Source: Chloroflexota bacterium
Lineage (GTDB): Bacteria; Chloroflexota; Anaerolineae; Aggregatilineales; Aggregatilineaceae
Direction: 5' to 3'
Assembly (NCBI GenBank): GCA_010092855.1
Contig: JAADYV010000110.1
Location: 1 to 32,891, forward strand
DNA: 32,891 nt
Each line of letters begins with the position of its first letter. Positions within the stretch are counted from its first letter, which is position 1. Below, piece by piece: positions 7,008 through 14,770 of this stretch. Under the pieces are notes generated by a model, which was not told the DNA's origin, did not search any database, and was given only the letters and a program-made list of their open reading frames with translations. A program made the position numbers and the translations under genes.

Positions 7008-8957
7008 TCAGCCTTGCTCCAGGCTTTCAAGTGCTTCACTGATGTCGGCTGCACTAATCTCGCCGAGAAAGTGTTGGATGATGACACCATCGGCGTCTAG
7101 CAGAAAACTCTCCGGATATCCGGAGACCTGGTACTGATCATCGTTGATCTCACCTGATTCGTCCAACAATATCGGGAAGGTCAGCTCGAATTCGTCGGCA
7201 AAATCCTGCACATCACCGCGACCATCACGGTAGTTGACAGCCAGTATCGTGAACCGCTCCTGGTCAACATTGCTATAGAAACGCTGAAAATCTGGCATCT
7301 CTGAGCGACAGGGCTCACACCATGTTGCCCAAAAGTTCACAAGCACCACCTTGCCCCGGAAATCAGACAGGGAAACCGTCTGACCATCCAGGGTTTCCAC
7401 GGTGAAGTCTGGTGCGCGCTGGCCTGTTTCCAACCCAACCGACAGGCGGGCCACTTCCGGCGGCAAGACATACCCGGTTTCCAGTTCGCTGCCCAGGTCA
7501 TTGGACGCAATCCCCGGCGAATCGGGAGACTGCGTATCGAGTGGAGCTGCATCGAGCGGGGTCACATCGAGTGCTGTTGCCGAAAGGGTCCCATCGGATT
7601 CGACTGCGTCACCCTCGCTCTCCAGACCAGACGGACCAGCAGAAACCGTATCCTCAGCTTCAGTCGAATCTGCATCTGGTGCAACACTATTGGCTACAAA
7701 ATACTCATCGTAGGTGGGCAGGGGTGCCAGCGCCCGTGCTGTCGGGATCGGTTCAACCGACAGCCCCGCCAGAGTTTCGGTCAGATCAAGCTGCTTGCCT
7801 TCGCTCAGGGCGACATATGGCACATCGATGTTTCGGGCAGTCGCAACTTTGGTATTGGAGACGAAGAAGTCGTCCTTCAGCCCTTCATCCATACACTCTC
7901 TGAAGTTATCCCACTTGAAGAGCACATCACCCTCGTACACACCGGCCACACAGTGTTCGAGCGTTAATGAGGTATCGTCTGCGCCACCAATCTCGGATAG
8001 GCGCTCCATCTGGCCGCTGAACACCAGCACACCAATCGCAATCAGGAACACCCCGCTGAAGACTTCGATGGTGCGCATGTTACGCTGCAAACGTCGGAAC
8101 ACCCCCTGCGCCTGGTCCAGCGCCAGCGCCGTCAGCAAGAAGGGAATGCCCAGCCCCAGCGAATAGGCCGTGAGCAGCGTCCCCGCTTGGCCAACGGAAT
8201 CACCGGTTGCTGCCAACGTCAGCACTGCCGCATAGATCGGACCGATGCACGGCGTCCACCCGGCAGAGAATACGACCCCCATAAACAGCGAGCCAAAATA
8301 ACCATACCGCTGCTGGTTCTGGGCCTGGGACTGGCGGCGCGTATCGACATACAGCGCGGTCTGGATGCGCACCAGCACCCGCATCCAGAATTCGCCGGAC
8401 GTATCGGCCTTGAATGCGTCCCGGAACAGCAGGATAAACAACAGTACCATCACCAGCACCATAAACCAGGATTCGATCATCAACCAATAGGTCACGCCCA
8501 GCAGCGCCAGCGTCACTGCCAGCGAGATGATGTTACCGTACTGCGTCTTGTCCAGCTTCGTTACCTGGTTCATCAGCCAGGTCAGCACCCGGTTGAGGAT
8601 GCCCATAATGTGCAGGCCGAACAGGATCACCGCCGTGCCGCCTACGCGCGCGATGCCGTCGGTCAAGTCTGTTTCGGACACACCGAATGACTCCAGCGAC
8701 GACACCGCAGCCGTTGTCAGCAAACCAAAGGCCACAAAAAACAACGTGAATCCCAGTACAAAGAAGATGCCGTGAGTAAAGGTATGAAACCGCTGGCGGA
8801 ATGTGCGGCTGGGTTGGTCGCCACCTGGCGTGATCTGCTGGGTAAGCTGGCCGCCCATATAGCCGATATACGCTGGCACCAACGGCAGCACACACGGGGA
8901 AATAAACGAGATGATCCCCGCCACAAACGCCAAACCAAGTGTTACATCACCACTCAT
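7008..8957 (-). CDS. CcdA/DsbD-like transmembrane reductase fused to a TlpA/ResA-like thioredoxin
   Basis: A 649-residue protein that probably carries electrons from cytoplasmic thioredoxin across the membrane to an external thioredoxin domain, as in cytochrome c maturation. The membrane part (about 1-315) has both CcdA cysteines: SPCVLPLVPAYIG (C22) and GWTPCIGP (C237). Two additional hydrophobic segments (about 143-180) sit between them, so this part is longer than the usual CcdA of about 230 residues. After the last helix comes an acidic, low-complexity linker (about 415-500) preceded by two extra cysteines (about 336 and 355). The C-terminal TlpA/ResA-like domain (about 512-649) has the active site WATWCEPCR (C547, C550) and a cis-Pro motif in SGYPES. 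ATG 8957 is preferred over TTG 8960 because GGAGAGG is five bases upstream. It is the first gene of a two-gene operon. Confidence 0.92.
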   Translation of the reverse strand: MSGDVTLGLAFVAGIISFISPCVLPLVPAYIGYMGGQLTQQITPGGDQPSRTFRQRFHTFTHGIFFVLGFTLFFVAFGLLTTAAVSSLESFGVSETDLTDGIARVGGTAVILFGLHIMGILNRVLTWLMNQVTKLDKTQYGNIISLAVTLALLGVTYWLMIESWFMVLVMVLLFILLFRDAFKADTSGEFWMRVLVRIQTALYVDTRRQSQAQNQQRYGYFGSLFMGVVFSAGWTPCIGPIYAAVLTLAATGDSVGQAGTLLTAYSLGLGIPFLLTALALDQAQGVFRRLQRNMRTIEVFSGVFLIAIGVLVFSGQMERLSEIGGADDTSLTLEHCVAGVYEGDVLFKWDNFRECMDEGLKDDFFVSNTKVATARNIDVPYVALSEGKQLDLTETLAGLSVEPIPTARALAPLPTYDEYFVANSVAPDADSTEAEDTVSAGPSGLESEGDAVESDGTLSATALDVTPLDAAPLDTQSPDSPGIASNDLGSELETGYVLPPEVARLSVGLETGQRAPDFTVETLDGQTVSLSDFRGKVVLVNFWATWCEPCRSEMPDFQRFYSNVDQERFTILAVNYRDGRGDVQDFADEFELTFPILLDESGEINDDQYQVSGYPESFLLDADGVIIQHFLGEISAADISEALESLEQG

Positions 8958-9050
8958 CAATACCTCTCCTGGGCTGTGAACAAACCCTATGCAGGACCCT
9001 GTGGGACACTATAGTTTTGATGCCAGCCCGTTCTATTTCGTCACATCTCG

Positions 9051-9056
9051 ATTATA
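9051..9056 (-). promoter_or_regulatory. Candidate -10 element for the CcdA/TlpA operon
   Basis: A perfect TATAAT on the minus strand lies about 95 bases before the start codon at 8957. The upstream stretch is AT-rich but has no good -35 hexamer. The gap 8958-9110 holds nothing else that I recognise. Confidence 0.45.
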
Positions 9057-9110
9057 GCGCACGATATTGATGTATTTATTAACAGAACCTAACGGATCGC
9101 AACCGGAGCA

Positions 9111-9683
9111 TCATAGCGATGCGCGCTGACGCAGCACCAACCCCTGCACGATAATACCCAGCCCAACCGTAACCAGCATTACGCCCATCACGGTTTCTTC
9201 GAACTCGGCAATATCCTGGGAATTCATCAGCAAGCTAAGGCCAAGTCCGGCCAGCGCACATGCCCCCAGGAAAGAAGCAACGCGCCGCCGGGCCAGCGCC
9301 GCCCCCATCCACAACACCGCACCGGCCAGAATCACCGCTGGCCACCACATCTCGGCCTCGCCGCCCACACGGTCCAGATTCAGCAGCGTGGCGAAACCGC
9401 CCTCCGCCACCAGGCACACCACCAATACCAGGTATTGCACGTGGATGCGCGGCAAGCTGGGGCGCGGTAATTGGCGGCGCGGCAATCGGCGGCGTGCACG
9501 TCGCTCTGGCACAGGCGGAGTATACATGGCCTCATCGTCCAGCGTTTCATACGCTGCACTGGCCTCAACGGGCACAAACGGCGCGAACTCGTCCGCACCA
9601 ATATCGTTGGTAAGAGCCTCGCTGAAATCGGTATCGTCAGATCGCCGGGCGCGGCGCCGGCGTGATGGTAACAAACGACGCAT
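9111..9683 (-). CDS. Small membrane protein, unknown function
   Basis: A 190-residue protein I do not recognise. A strongly basic N-terminus (MRRLLPSRRRRARR) is followed by an acidic segment (about 15-60), an Arg/Pro-rich stretch with repeated LPR units (about 62-82), and then four predicted membrane helices (about 85-104, 114-128, 133-150 and 163-183). The arrangement suggests a cytoplasmic tail of mixed charge ahead of a four-helix membrane bundle. The ATG at 9683 is chosen because AAGGGGAG lies just upstream, whereas an extension to 9743 would run into the hairpin after the cupin gene. It is downstream of the cupin on the same strand but separated by a terminator-like hairpin, so it may have its own promoter. 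Confidence 0.65.
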   Translation of the reverse strand: MRRLLPSRRRRARRSDDTDFSEALTNDIGADEFAPFVPVEASAAYETLDDEAMYTPPVPERRARRRLPRRQLPRPSLPRIHVQYLVLVVCLVAEGGFATLLNLDRVGGEAEMWWPAVILAGAVLWMGAALARRRVASFLGACALAGLGLSLLMNSQDIAEFEETVMGVMLVTVGLGIIVQGLVLRQRASL

Positions 9684-9717
9684 CGCTCTCCCCTTTTTTC
9701 TACATGCACAAACAGAA

Positions 9718-9748
9718 CCAGGGTGAAAACCCGCTGGCCTCACCCTGG
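9718..9748 (-). terminator. Terminator-like hairpin after the cupin gene
   Basis: CCAGGGTGA and TCACCCTGG form a nine-bp perfect stem with a 13-base loop, starting about 33 bases past the cupin stop codon. On the minus strand it is followed by TTCTGTTTGT, a broken T-run, so termination may be partial. Confidence 0.6.
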
Positions 9749-9781
9749 CAACTGTACATCAAAACTATCAATCTTGAAAAA

Positions 9782-10111
9782 CTATAGCTGGCTTCCCTCG
9801 ACACACTGCGCTCCGGTCGGCCCGATAATGGTGCCGTACCGCACACCGCGCGGCACATCGACGCGATCACCAGACCGTAAGGTCACGCGCTGCCGGGTCT
9901 TGGAAAAAACAAGCTCAAGGGAACCCTGGACGCAATAAAGAGTTTTGTCGTAACCATGACTGCGGACGGGATAGCGGAAATTGGGGGTGTTGGTCCACAC
10001 GTAGGGACGGAGACCTTCTGTTCTCATCTGGCGGGTGATGTTGTCGAGAGTAGGATGCTGCCCGCCACGCCAACGGGTAACGCGAACCTGGTTTGCGGTT
10101 GCCACTGCCAT
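9782..10111 (-). CDS. Small single-domain cupin protein
   Basis: A 109-residue protein with a cupin-like pattern. The first conserved region is near 51-70 (RSHGYDKTLYCVQGSLELVF) and the second near 80-95 (GDRVDVPRGVRYG). The expected metal ligands are incomplete: one His (H52), then Asp/Lys where other cupins have H-x-E, and no His in the second motif. It may therefore be a structural or ligand-binding cupin rather than a metalloenzyme. The ribosome binding site is weak (GCAGG about ten bases before the ATG). It lies downstream of the tRNA nucleotidyltransferase gene with a 176-base gap. Substrate unknown. Confidence 0.75.
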   Translation of the reverse strand: MAVATANQVRVTRWRGGQHPTLDNITRQMRTEGLRPYVWTNTPNFRYPVRSHGYDKTLYCVQGSLELVFSKTRQRVTLRSGDRVDVPRGVRYGTIIGPTGAQCVEGSQL

Positions 10112-10224
10112 AGAATGTTTGCCTGCGAACGATTCGATATTTGCCGGACGATGAATGAATATCGACCGATTTTCTGCTGTGTGAGTGTTGGGCGACGAAA
10201 AATCTAGCCGATTAAAAGAGAGTG

Positions 10225-10243
10225 TTGACTATCATACTGTCAA
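10225..10243. repeat. Inverted repeat TTGAC-N9-GTCAA upstream of the cupin gene
   Basis: The 176-base gap before the cupin gene contains TTGAC (10225-10229) and GTCAA (10239-10243), which could be an operator. The minus-strand arm reads TTGACA like a -35 box, but no convincing -10 is found 16-18 bases later. Confidence 0.3.
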
Positions 10244-10287
10244 TTTACAACTTTTTACAGGTTTTCGGGCAGCTTTTTAAGCAATCT

Positions 10288-12900
10288 CTAATCTAACTCA
10301 CCATACAAACGGTTCAATAGCGCTTTTTCATCGTCCAAAGTGGTGATTAAGCCATCTAGCCGTGCCTGCCGCAGCGTATGTAGCAGTTCGCCGTACACCG
10401 GTCCCGGTTTCAAACCCGTCAGCGCCTGGATCGCGCGCCCGTCCAGCGCCGGTTGGACGAAGCGCCAGGTGCACGCGAACTGGGTGATAAGATCGCGTGC
10501 GATAGCGGTGGGTGCTGCAGCCCATGCTGACAACCAGCCCACTTCGTTCAATGGCTCCAACTGCTCCACGACGGCGCTAGGGGGCAAGGGCTGACTCAGG
10601 TCTGGCAGAAAGGCAATCGCCGTCCGCGCGTCTTGCAGGTGATCCAGGTATTGCCGCGGAAACTGGAGTCGCCGCCCCAGGTGTTCGAGGTCCGGCTCGT
10701 TCAGGCGGCTCGTGAGCAGGGAGAATGTGGTCAGCATCCAGTTGTCGAACGTTTCCAGCGACGGCCAGGGCGGAAACTGACGCGCATAGCGGATAGCATA
10801 GAAAGCGGCCCGCGCCCATTCGTCCACGCGCAGATCGGGATGCAACGCGCCCAGAATCCCCAGCTTCTCCAGCCGGACCAGCGCGCGCAGCGGCTGCAGC
10901 TCGGCCAGGATCAAAGCCAGTTCGTGCCGGACGCGATCCCCGCTCACCCGGTCCAGCAGCCATAGCGCCCCCTGGATCAGTTCTTCCGTGCGCGGCTCGA
11001 TCTGAAAACCCAGCCGCTGTTCCAACCGCACAGCGCGCAACATGCGCGTGGGATCATCAACGAAGCTAAGGCTGTGCAGCACGCGAATGACGCCGTCTTG
11101 CAAGTCTTGCTCACCGGTGTAGAAATCCAGCAGTTCCCCAAACGGTTCTGGTGCCAGACGCAGCGCCAGCGTGTTGATCGTAAAGTCACGGCGGTGCAGG
11201 TCGAGTTTGATCGAGCTGCGCTGGACGGTCGGCAGGGCCGTAGGCTGCTCATAGAACTCGGTGCGCGAAGAGACAAAATCCAGGAACTCGGGCCAGCCGG
11301 ACTGCGCCCAAGCTACATCGAGTCCTTCCGCGACGGTTTTGTCCGGCATCCACTTGGCCGTGCCGAACTGAGTATGGCTGCGCATGTCGCCCCCGTAGCG
11401 CTGTTGGAGCGCGCGCACCAACTCAATTGCGTCCCCTTCAACCACCAGGTCAATGTCCATACTGGGGTTATTCAGTAGCAGGTCTCGCACGAAACCTCCC
11501 ACCACATACAACCCGACATTCAGTGCCTGGGCCTGGGCTGATATCGCTTGAAGCAACGACCAGAGACCTGGCGTCAAAACAGTTTGCATCCGCTGGATGA
11601 TGTCTTCGCGGCGGGCGTTGTCCGGTTGTTGGCCCCAATGCTTGATCAGGTCAGTGCGCGTTACAATGCCAGTCGGGTGCCCGGCGTCATCCACAACCGG
11701 GATTTGTCCCCAGCCAGACCGCATCATGCGCTGCTGCAAAATCTGGACCGAATCGGAGGGCCGCACCGTGACCCGCCCGGCTTCCATAATCTCGCGCACA
11801 TGCTGGCGGCGCAACCCATGACTCATGGCGCGATCTACCGCCCGGCGCGTCAGCAAGCCCACCACCTGCCCGCCTTCAACTACGGGGTACCCCTCGTGCC
11901 CGGTACGCTGCATACGTTGTGCGGCGGATTCCACGCGATCCGTAACCTTCACCGTCTGGACACCATGCGACATCAGCGTTTCCACCCGCACCACCGCGCT
12001 AATGATCTTCGGCAGCATGTCAAGCAGTTCAGTGTGCGCGCCCGCCAGGTCCCGATCCCGGACCAGGGCCGCCGCTGCCCGGCCATGCCCACCACCGCCG
12101 AAATGTCGCGCCACAATCGAGACATCGACCGCATCGGTGGTACCGCGCGCCACCAGTTGGATATCGCCGTCGAGTTGGACCAGTACAAACACGGCGGCAG
12201 GCTCGAACAATTCGCGCAGCTTGTGCGCGAGCGTCGCGATCTCGTCCACCGGCTGTTCGGTCATGGCGTGGGCTACCACGATTGCGTGGCCATTGATTAC
12301 GTGAGTGGCGGCATTTTCAAGCAAGCGTTCGTAGAGTACACGCTGTTCCGGAACGAGGGGGTGCTGCAAAAAATCGCGCACAATGTCCAGGTCGGCCCCG
12401 CGCTCCAGCAGCCAGGCCGCACATTGCACATCACGGGGGGTGGTCGTGCCATACGACAGCGACCCCGTGTCTTCGTAGATGCCCAACATCAACAGCGTAG
12501 CTTCGGGCGGAGTCAGGTTGATGTGTCGCGTGTGAACTTGCTCAACCAGCAGGGTTGTCGCCGCGCCAACTGTTTCACCTGTAAACTGCTGGTTTTCGCC
12601 CAGTTCACGGTGAAGTGGGTGGTGGTCGATGATGTGCACCGGAGTCTCGGGCCGCATCCCGCGCACCGTGGCATAGGTCTGGGTATCGACCACCGTCACC
12701 TGCTCGACGGTGCCAACGCGCCTGAGATCGTCGGGATGGGCAAAGGGCAAGTTCGCCCCATACAGGTTGAGGAAATGCTCCACATTACGATTGACGCGCC
12801 GGGGCAGCACAGGCAGCGCTGACGAATCCAGCTTGTGCGCGGCCAGCAGCGACGCCACAGCGTCAAAATCGGCGTTTTCGTGGGTCAGGATAAGCTTCAC
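10288..12900 (-). CDS. DHH/DHHA1 - CBS - CBS - tRNA nucleotidyltransferase fusion (CCA- or A-adding)
   Basis: An 870-residue three-part protein. The N-terminal DHH phosphoesterase domain (about 1-170) has THENADFDAVAS, VVDTQ and IIDHH, and is followed by DHHA1 with FGGGGHGRAAAAL (about 260-273), as in nanoRNase/NrnA proteins. Two CBS domains (about 308-425) could sense adenine nucleotides. The C-terminal half is a class II nucleotidyltransferase: GGFVRDLLLNNPSMDIDLV holds the catalytic D-x-D, RRDFTINTLAL is the B motif, and DDPTRMLRAVRLEQRLGF begins the tRNA-binding part. This architecture is known in several deep-branching bacteria and in cyanobacteria; some members add only A or CC. Whether this one makes whole CCA cannot be read from sequence. 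The start is GTG at 12900 with a weak ribosome binding site. It follows the dehydrogenase gene by 47 bases, probably in one transcript. Confidence 0.93.
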   Translation of the reverse strand: MKLILTHENADFDAVASLLAAHKLDSSALPVLPRRVNRNVEHFLNLYGANLPFAHPDDLRRVGTVEQVTVVDTQTYATVRGMRPETPVHIIDHHPLHRELGENQQFTGETVGAATTLLVEQVHTRHINLTPPEATLLMLGIYEDTGSLSYGTTTPRDVQCAAWLLERGADLDIVRDFLQHPLVPEQRVLYERLLENAATHVINGHAIVVAHAMTEQPVDEIATLAHKLRELFEPAAVFVLVQLDGDIQLVARGTTDAVDVSIVARHFGGGGHGRAAAALVRDRDLAGAHTELLDMLPKIISAVVRVETLMSHGVQTVKVTDRVESAAQRMQRTGHEGYPVVEGGQVVGLLTRRAVDRAMSHGLRRQHVREIMEAGRVTVRPSDSVQILQQRMMRSGWGQIPVVDDAGHPTGIVTRTDLIKHWGQQPDNARREDIIQRMQTVLTPGLWSLLQAISAQAQALNVGLYVVGGFVRDLLLNNPSMDIDLVVEGDAIELVRALQQRYGGDMRSHTQFGTAKWMPDKTVAEGLDVAWAQSGWPEFLDFVSSRTEFYEQPTALPTVQRSSIKLDLHRRDFTINTLALRLAPEPFGELLDFYTGEQDLQDGVIRVLHSLSFVDDPTRMLRAVRLEQRLGFQIEPRTEELIQGALWLLDRVSGDRVRHELALILAELQPLRALVRLEKLGILGALHPDLRVDEWARAAFYAIRYARQFPPWPSLETFDNWMLTTFSLLTSRLNEPDLEHLGRRLQFPRQYLDHLQDARTAIAFLPDLSQPLPPSAVVEQLEPLNEVGWLSAWAAAPTAIARDLITQFACTWRFVQPALDGRAIQALTGLKPGPVYGELLHTLRQARLDGLITTLDDEKALLNRLYGELD

Positions 12901-12947
12901 GCGGTTACATCTGCGTCACTTGAAGACATTAACGGAAGACATCGACC

Positions 12948-14027
12948 CTAGCCCAATGCATCCCATACGGCGAGTTTGGCCTGGGTGCGGCGGATCACTT
13001 CGTCGGTGAATTCGGACGTGGTTGCCTCGCCGCCCAGGTCAGAAGTGCGAATGCCGTCATAGACGGTCTCCAACGTCGACTCGCGGATGGCGCGGCACAC
13101 TCGTTGCACTTCCTTGTCCTCAAGGTAACACAACAACGCAGCCCCGGCCAGGATCATGGCCATCGGGTTGGCGAGGTTCTTGCCAGCCAGGGACGGCGCG
13201 GTGCCGTGTGTGGCTTCGGCAATGGCGGCGCGGGTTTTCAGGTTATCGTCCAGGCTCAGGATCACAGACTCCGAACCAGCTATGGTGCCAAACATTTTCA
13301 GCACCAGGTCCGACAGCGCATCCCCGTCACGATTCAGGGCCGGAATGACCAGTGCCTCGCCGGTGGTTTCCAGCAAGAAAGCATACGTCGCGTCGATAAG
13401 CTGGGGATCATAGCGCACCGACGGGTAACGTTCGGCGGCTGCGTCGAGCTCTTCTTTGAACATGCCCTCGTACAGTGGGCTGACGGTGAACTTGGGGCCG
13501 CCAAACACCTTTGCGCCTGTGCGCGCCGCATATTGAAACGCATATTCAGCCACTGCCTGGCATACACGCCGTTCAATGCGTTCGGTGCGATAGGCGATCT
13601 CGTTCAGGCCATCGCCCTCGCGCCACTCCTGCGCGCCATACGCACCACCCACCGCCATGCGCACTACCGCAATCGGGGCGTGTACGCCTGCCACCGGGCG
13701 CACCGGCGGGATACGGCGACCTACGCGCAAGATCACCTGGGCATCGACAGCTTCGCGCAAGATAGCATTAGGGCTACCCACATCGTCTGGATCGTCGGGC
13801 GTAATCGTGGCGGCCTTAAGACCCAGCCCGCACTGCTTGATGGCTTCCGCCGCTTCCAGGACAACATGATTCTTTGTTTGGCGACGGTTTTCCAGCGAAA
13901 GGTCAAAGGTGGTGAAATTGATCGACAACGAGTCGACGAATGGCTGCAAGACGCGCAGCGCCTCGTCGAGTAGTTCCTGGCCGGTTTGATCACCCTGCAA
14001 TACAACGATAGTACGATTCTGTTCCAC
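12948..14027 (-). CDS. Isocitrate/isopropylmalate dehydrogenase-family enzyme
   Basis: A 359-residue beta-decarboxylating dehydrogenase, expected to oxidise a 2-hydroxy acid such as isocitrate or 3-isopropylmalate with NAD(P) and a divalent metal. The likely catalytic Tyr is Y130 (GGAYGAQ), the catalytic Lys K179 (GGPKFTVS), and the metal-binding aspartates D212, D236 and D240 (NRDGDALSD). The nucleotide-binding segment reads ATHGTAPSLAGKNLANP (about 272-288). Arginines at 101, 105, 110 and 123 fit substrate binding. The N-terminal motif is LQGDQTGQE instead of the usual PGDGIGPE, and the usual G-G-L-G after the Asp motif is altered, so this is a divergent member and the substrate cannot be named. 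The start is GTG with GAGGAAG about nine bases upstream. It sits between the response regulator and the tRNA nucleotidyltransferase genes on one strand. Confidence 0.85.
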   Translation of the reverse strand: MEQNRTIVVLQGDQTGQELLDEALRVLQPFVDSLSINFTTFDLSLENRRQTKNHVVLEAAEAIKQCGLGLKAATITPDDPDDVGSPNAILREAVDAQVILRVGRRIPPVRPVAGVHAPIAVVRMAVGGAYGAQEWREGDGLNEIAYRTERIERRVCQAVAEYAFQYAARTGAKVFGGPKFTVSPLYEGMFKEELDAAAERYPSVRYDPQLIDATYAFLLETTGEALVIPALNRDGDALSDLVLKMFGTIAGSESVILSLDDNLKTRAAIAEATHGTAPSLAGKNLANPMAMILAGAALLCYLEDKEVQRVCRAIRESTLETVYDGIRTSDLGGEATTSEFTDEVIRRTQAKLAVWDALG

Positions 14028-14063
14028 TGCGTAAAAACTTCCTCTCGGGATGAAGGGAGCGCA

Positions 14064-14669
14064 TCAGGTTTGCTCTGGGCTAGAAGGTGGGACGGATGCT
14101 GGTTGTCCAGAAACGGCCTCTGACTCTTGCGTTTTTGCGGTTGCTGCCTGTGGCACACCATCCTCTGGCTTGTCCGCTGGTGAGACAGCGGCGGATGCGT
14201 TGGCAGACGCTTGCTCGTCCTCCGGCCCGGCTGCTGTACTGACGGCCCCGGCAGAACCATTGCCATCGGCGGACGATGTCCTCTTCCCACTGGCTAATCG
14301 CCGCTGGGCAACGACCTCGTTGATCGCTTCCAACAACAGGTCCATGTCGATTGGCTTGGAAATGACCATGTCAGCGCCCGCCTCCAGCCGCCGGTCTTCG
14401 ATGTCCAACGCCTGATACGCCGTCACGAAGATAATGGGCAGGTTGTGGGTTGCCGGGTGCACACGCATCATGCGACACAACGTAAACCCATCCAGCTTGG
14501 GCATCATGATATCCAGCAAGGCCACATCTGGTTTCTCTTTCTCGGCAATGCTAATCGCCTCGATAGAGTTTAGCGTGGTAATCGGCTCAAACCCACTAAT
14601 CTCCAAAATCGTGCGTAACAAGTTAAGGGTGTCAATTTCGTCATCGACGACTAAAATGCGTTCATCCAT
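14064..14669 (-). CDS. Stand-alone receiver (CheY-like) response regulator
   Basis: A 201-residue protein. The receiver domain (about 1-122) has the acidic pair D9-D10, phosphoacceptor D53 (LLDIMMP), T83 (FVTAY) and K105 (ISKPI), so all key residues are present. The remaining 80 or so residues are Ala/Ser/Pro/Glu-rich with no recognisable output domain, and are probably disordered. It therefore likely acts by protein contact or as a phosphate sink. It lies 101 bases after the histidine kinase gene and is the obvious partner. AAAGGTG precedes the ATG by seven bases. Confidence 0.9.
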   Translation of the reverse strand: MDERILVVDDEIDTLNLLRTILEISGFEPITTLNSIEAISIAEKEKPDVALLDIMMPKLDGFTLCRMMRVHPATHNLPIIFVTAYQALDIEDRRLEAGADMVISKPIDMDLLLEAINEVVAQRRLASGKRTSSADGNGSAGAVSTAAGPEDEQASANASAAVSPADKPEDGVPQAATAKTQESEAVSGQPASVPPSSPEQT

Positions 14670-14699
14670 GTCATATCACCTTTATTTTGACCAGGCAGC

Positions 14700-14749
14700 G
14701 GTGACATTGTCGCCCGAAACCAACGTCCGCGCCACGTACAAATGTCACC
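14700..14749 (-). repeat. Inverted repeat between the kinase and receiver genes
   Basis: GGTGACATTGT (14700-14710) and ACAAATGTCACC (14738-14749) pair over 11 positions with a single-base bulge and a loop of about 27 bases. There is no T-run on the minus strand after the hairpin, so it may act as an operator or an mRNA element between cistrons rather than as a terminator. Confidence 0.4.
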
Positions 14750-14770
14750 ATCCCCAATACCTTATCCAGT

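Noticed and set aside
9684-9743. N-terminal extension of the small membrane protein
   Set aside because: It would read through the terminator-like hairpin; AAGGGGAG directly precedes the ATG at 9683.
11548-12822. A 424-codon open frame opposite the tRNA nucleotidyltransferase fusion
   Set aside because: Shadow of the well-supported minus-strand gene: biased Arg/His/Gln composition and no recognisable domain.
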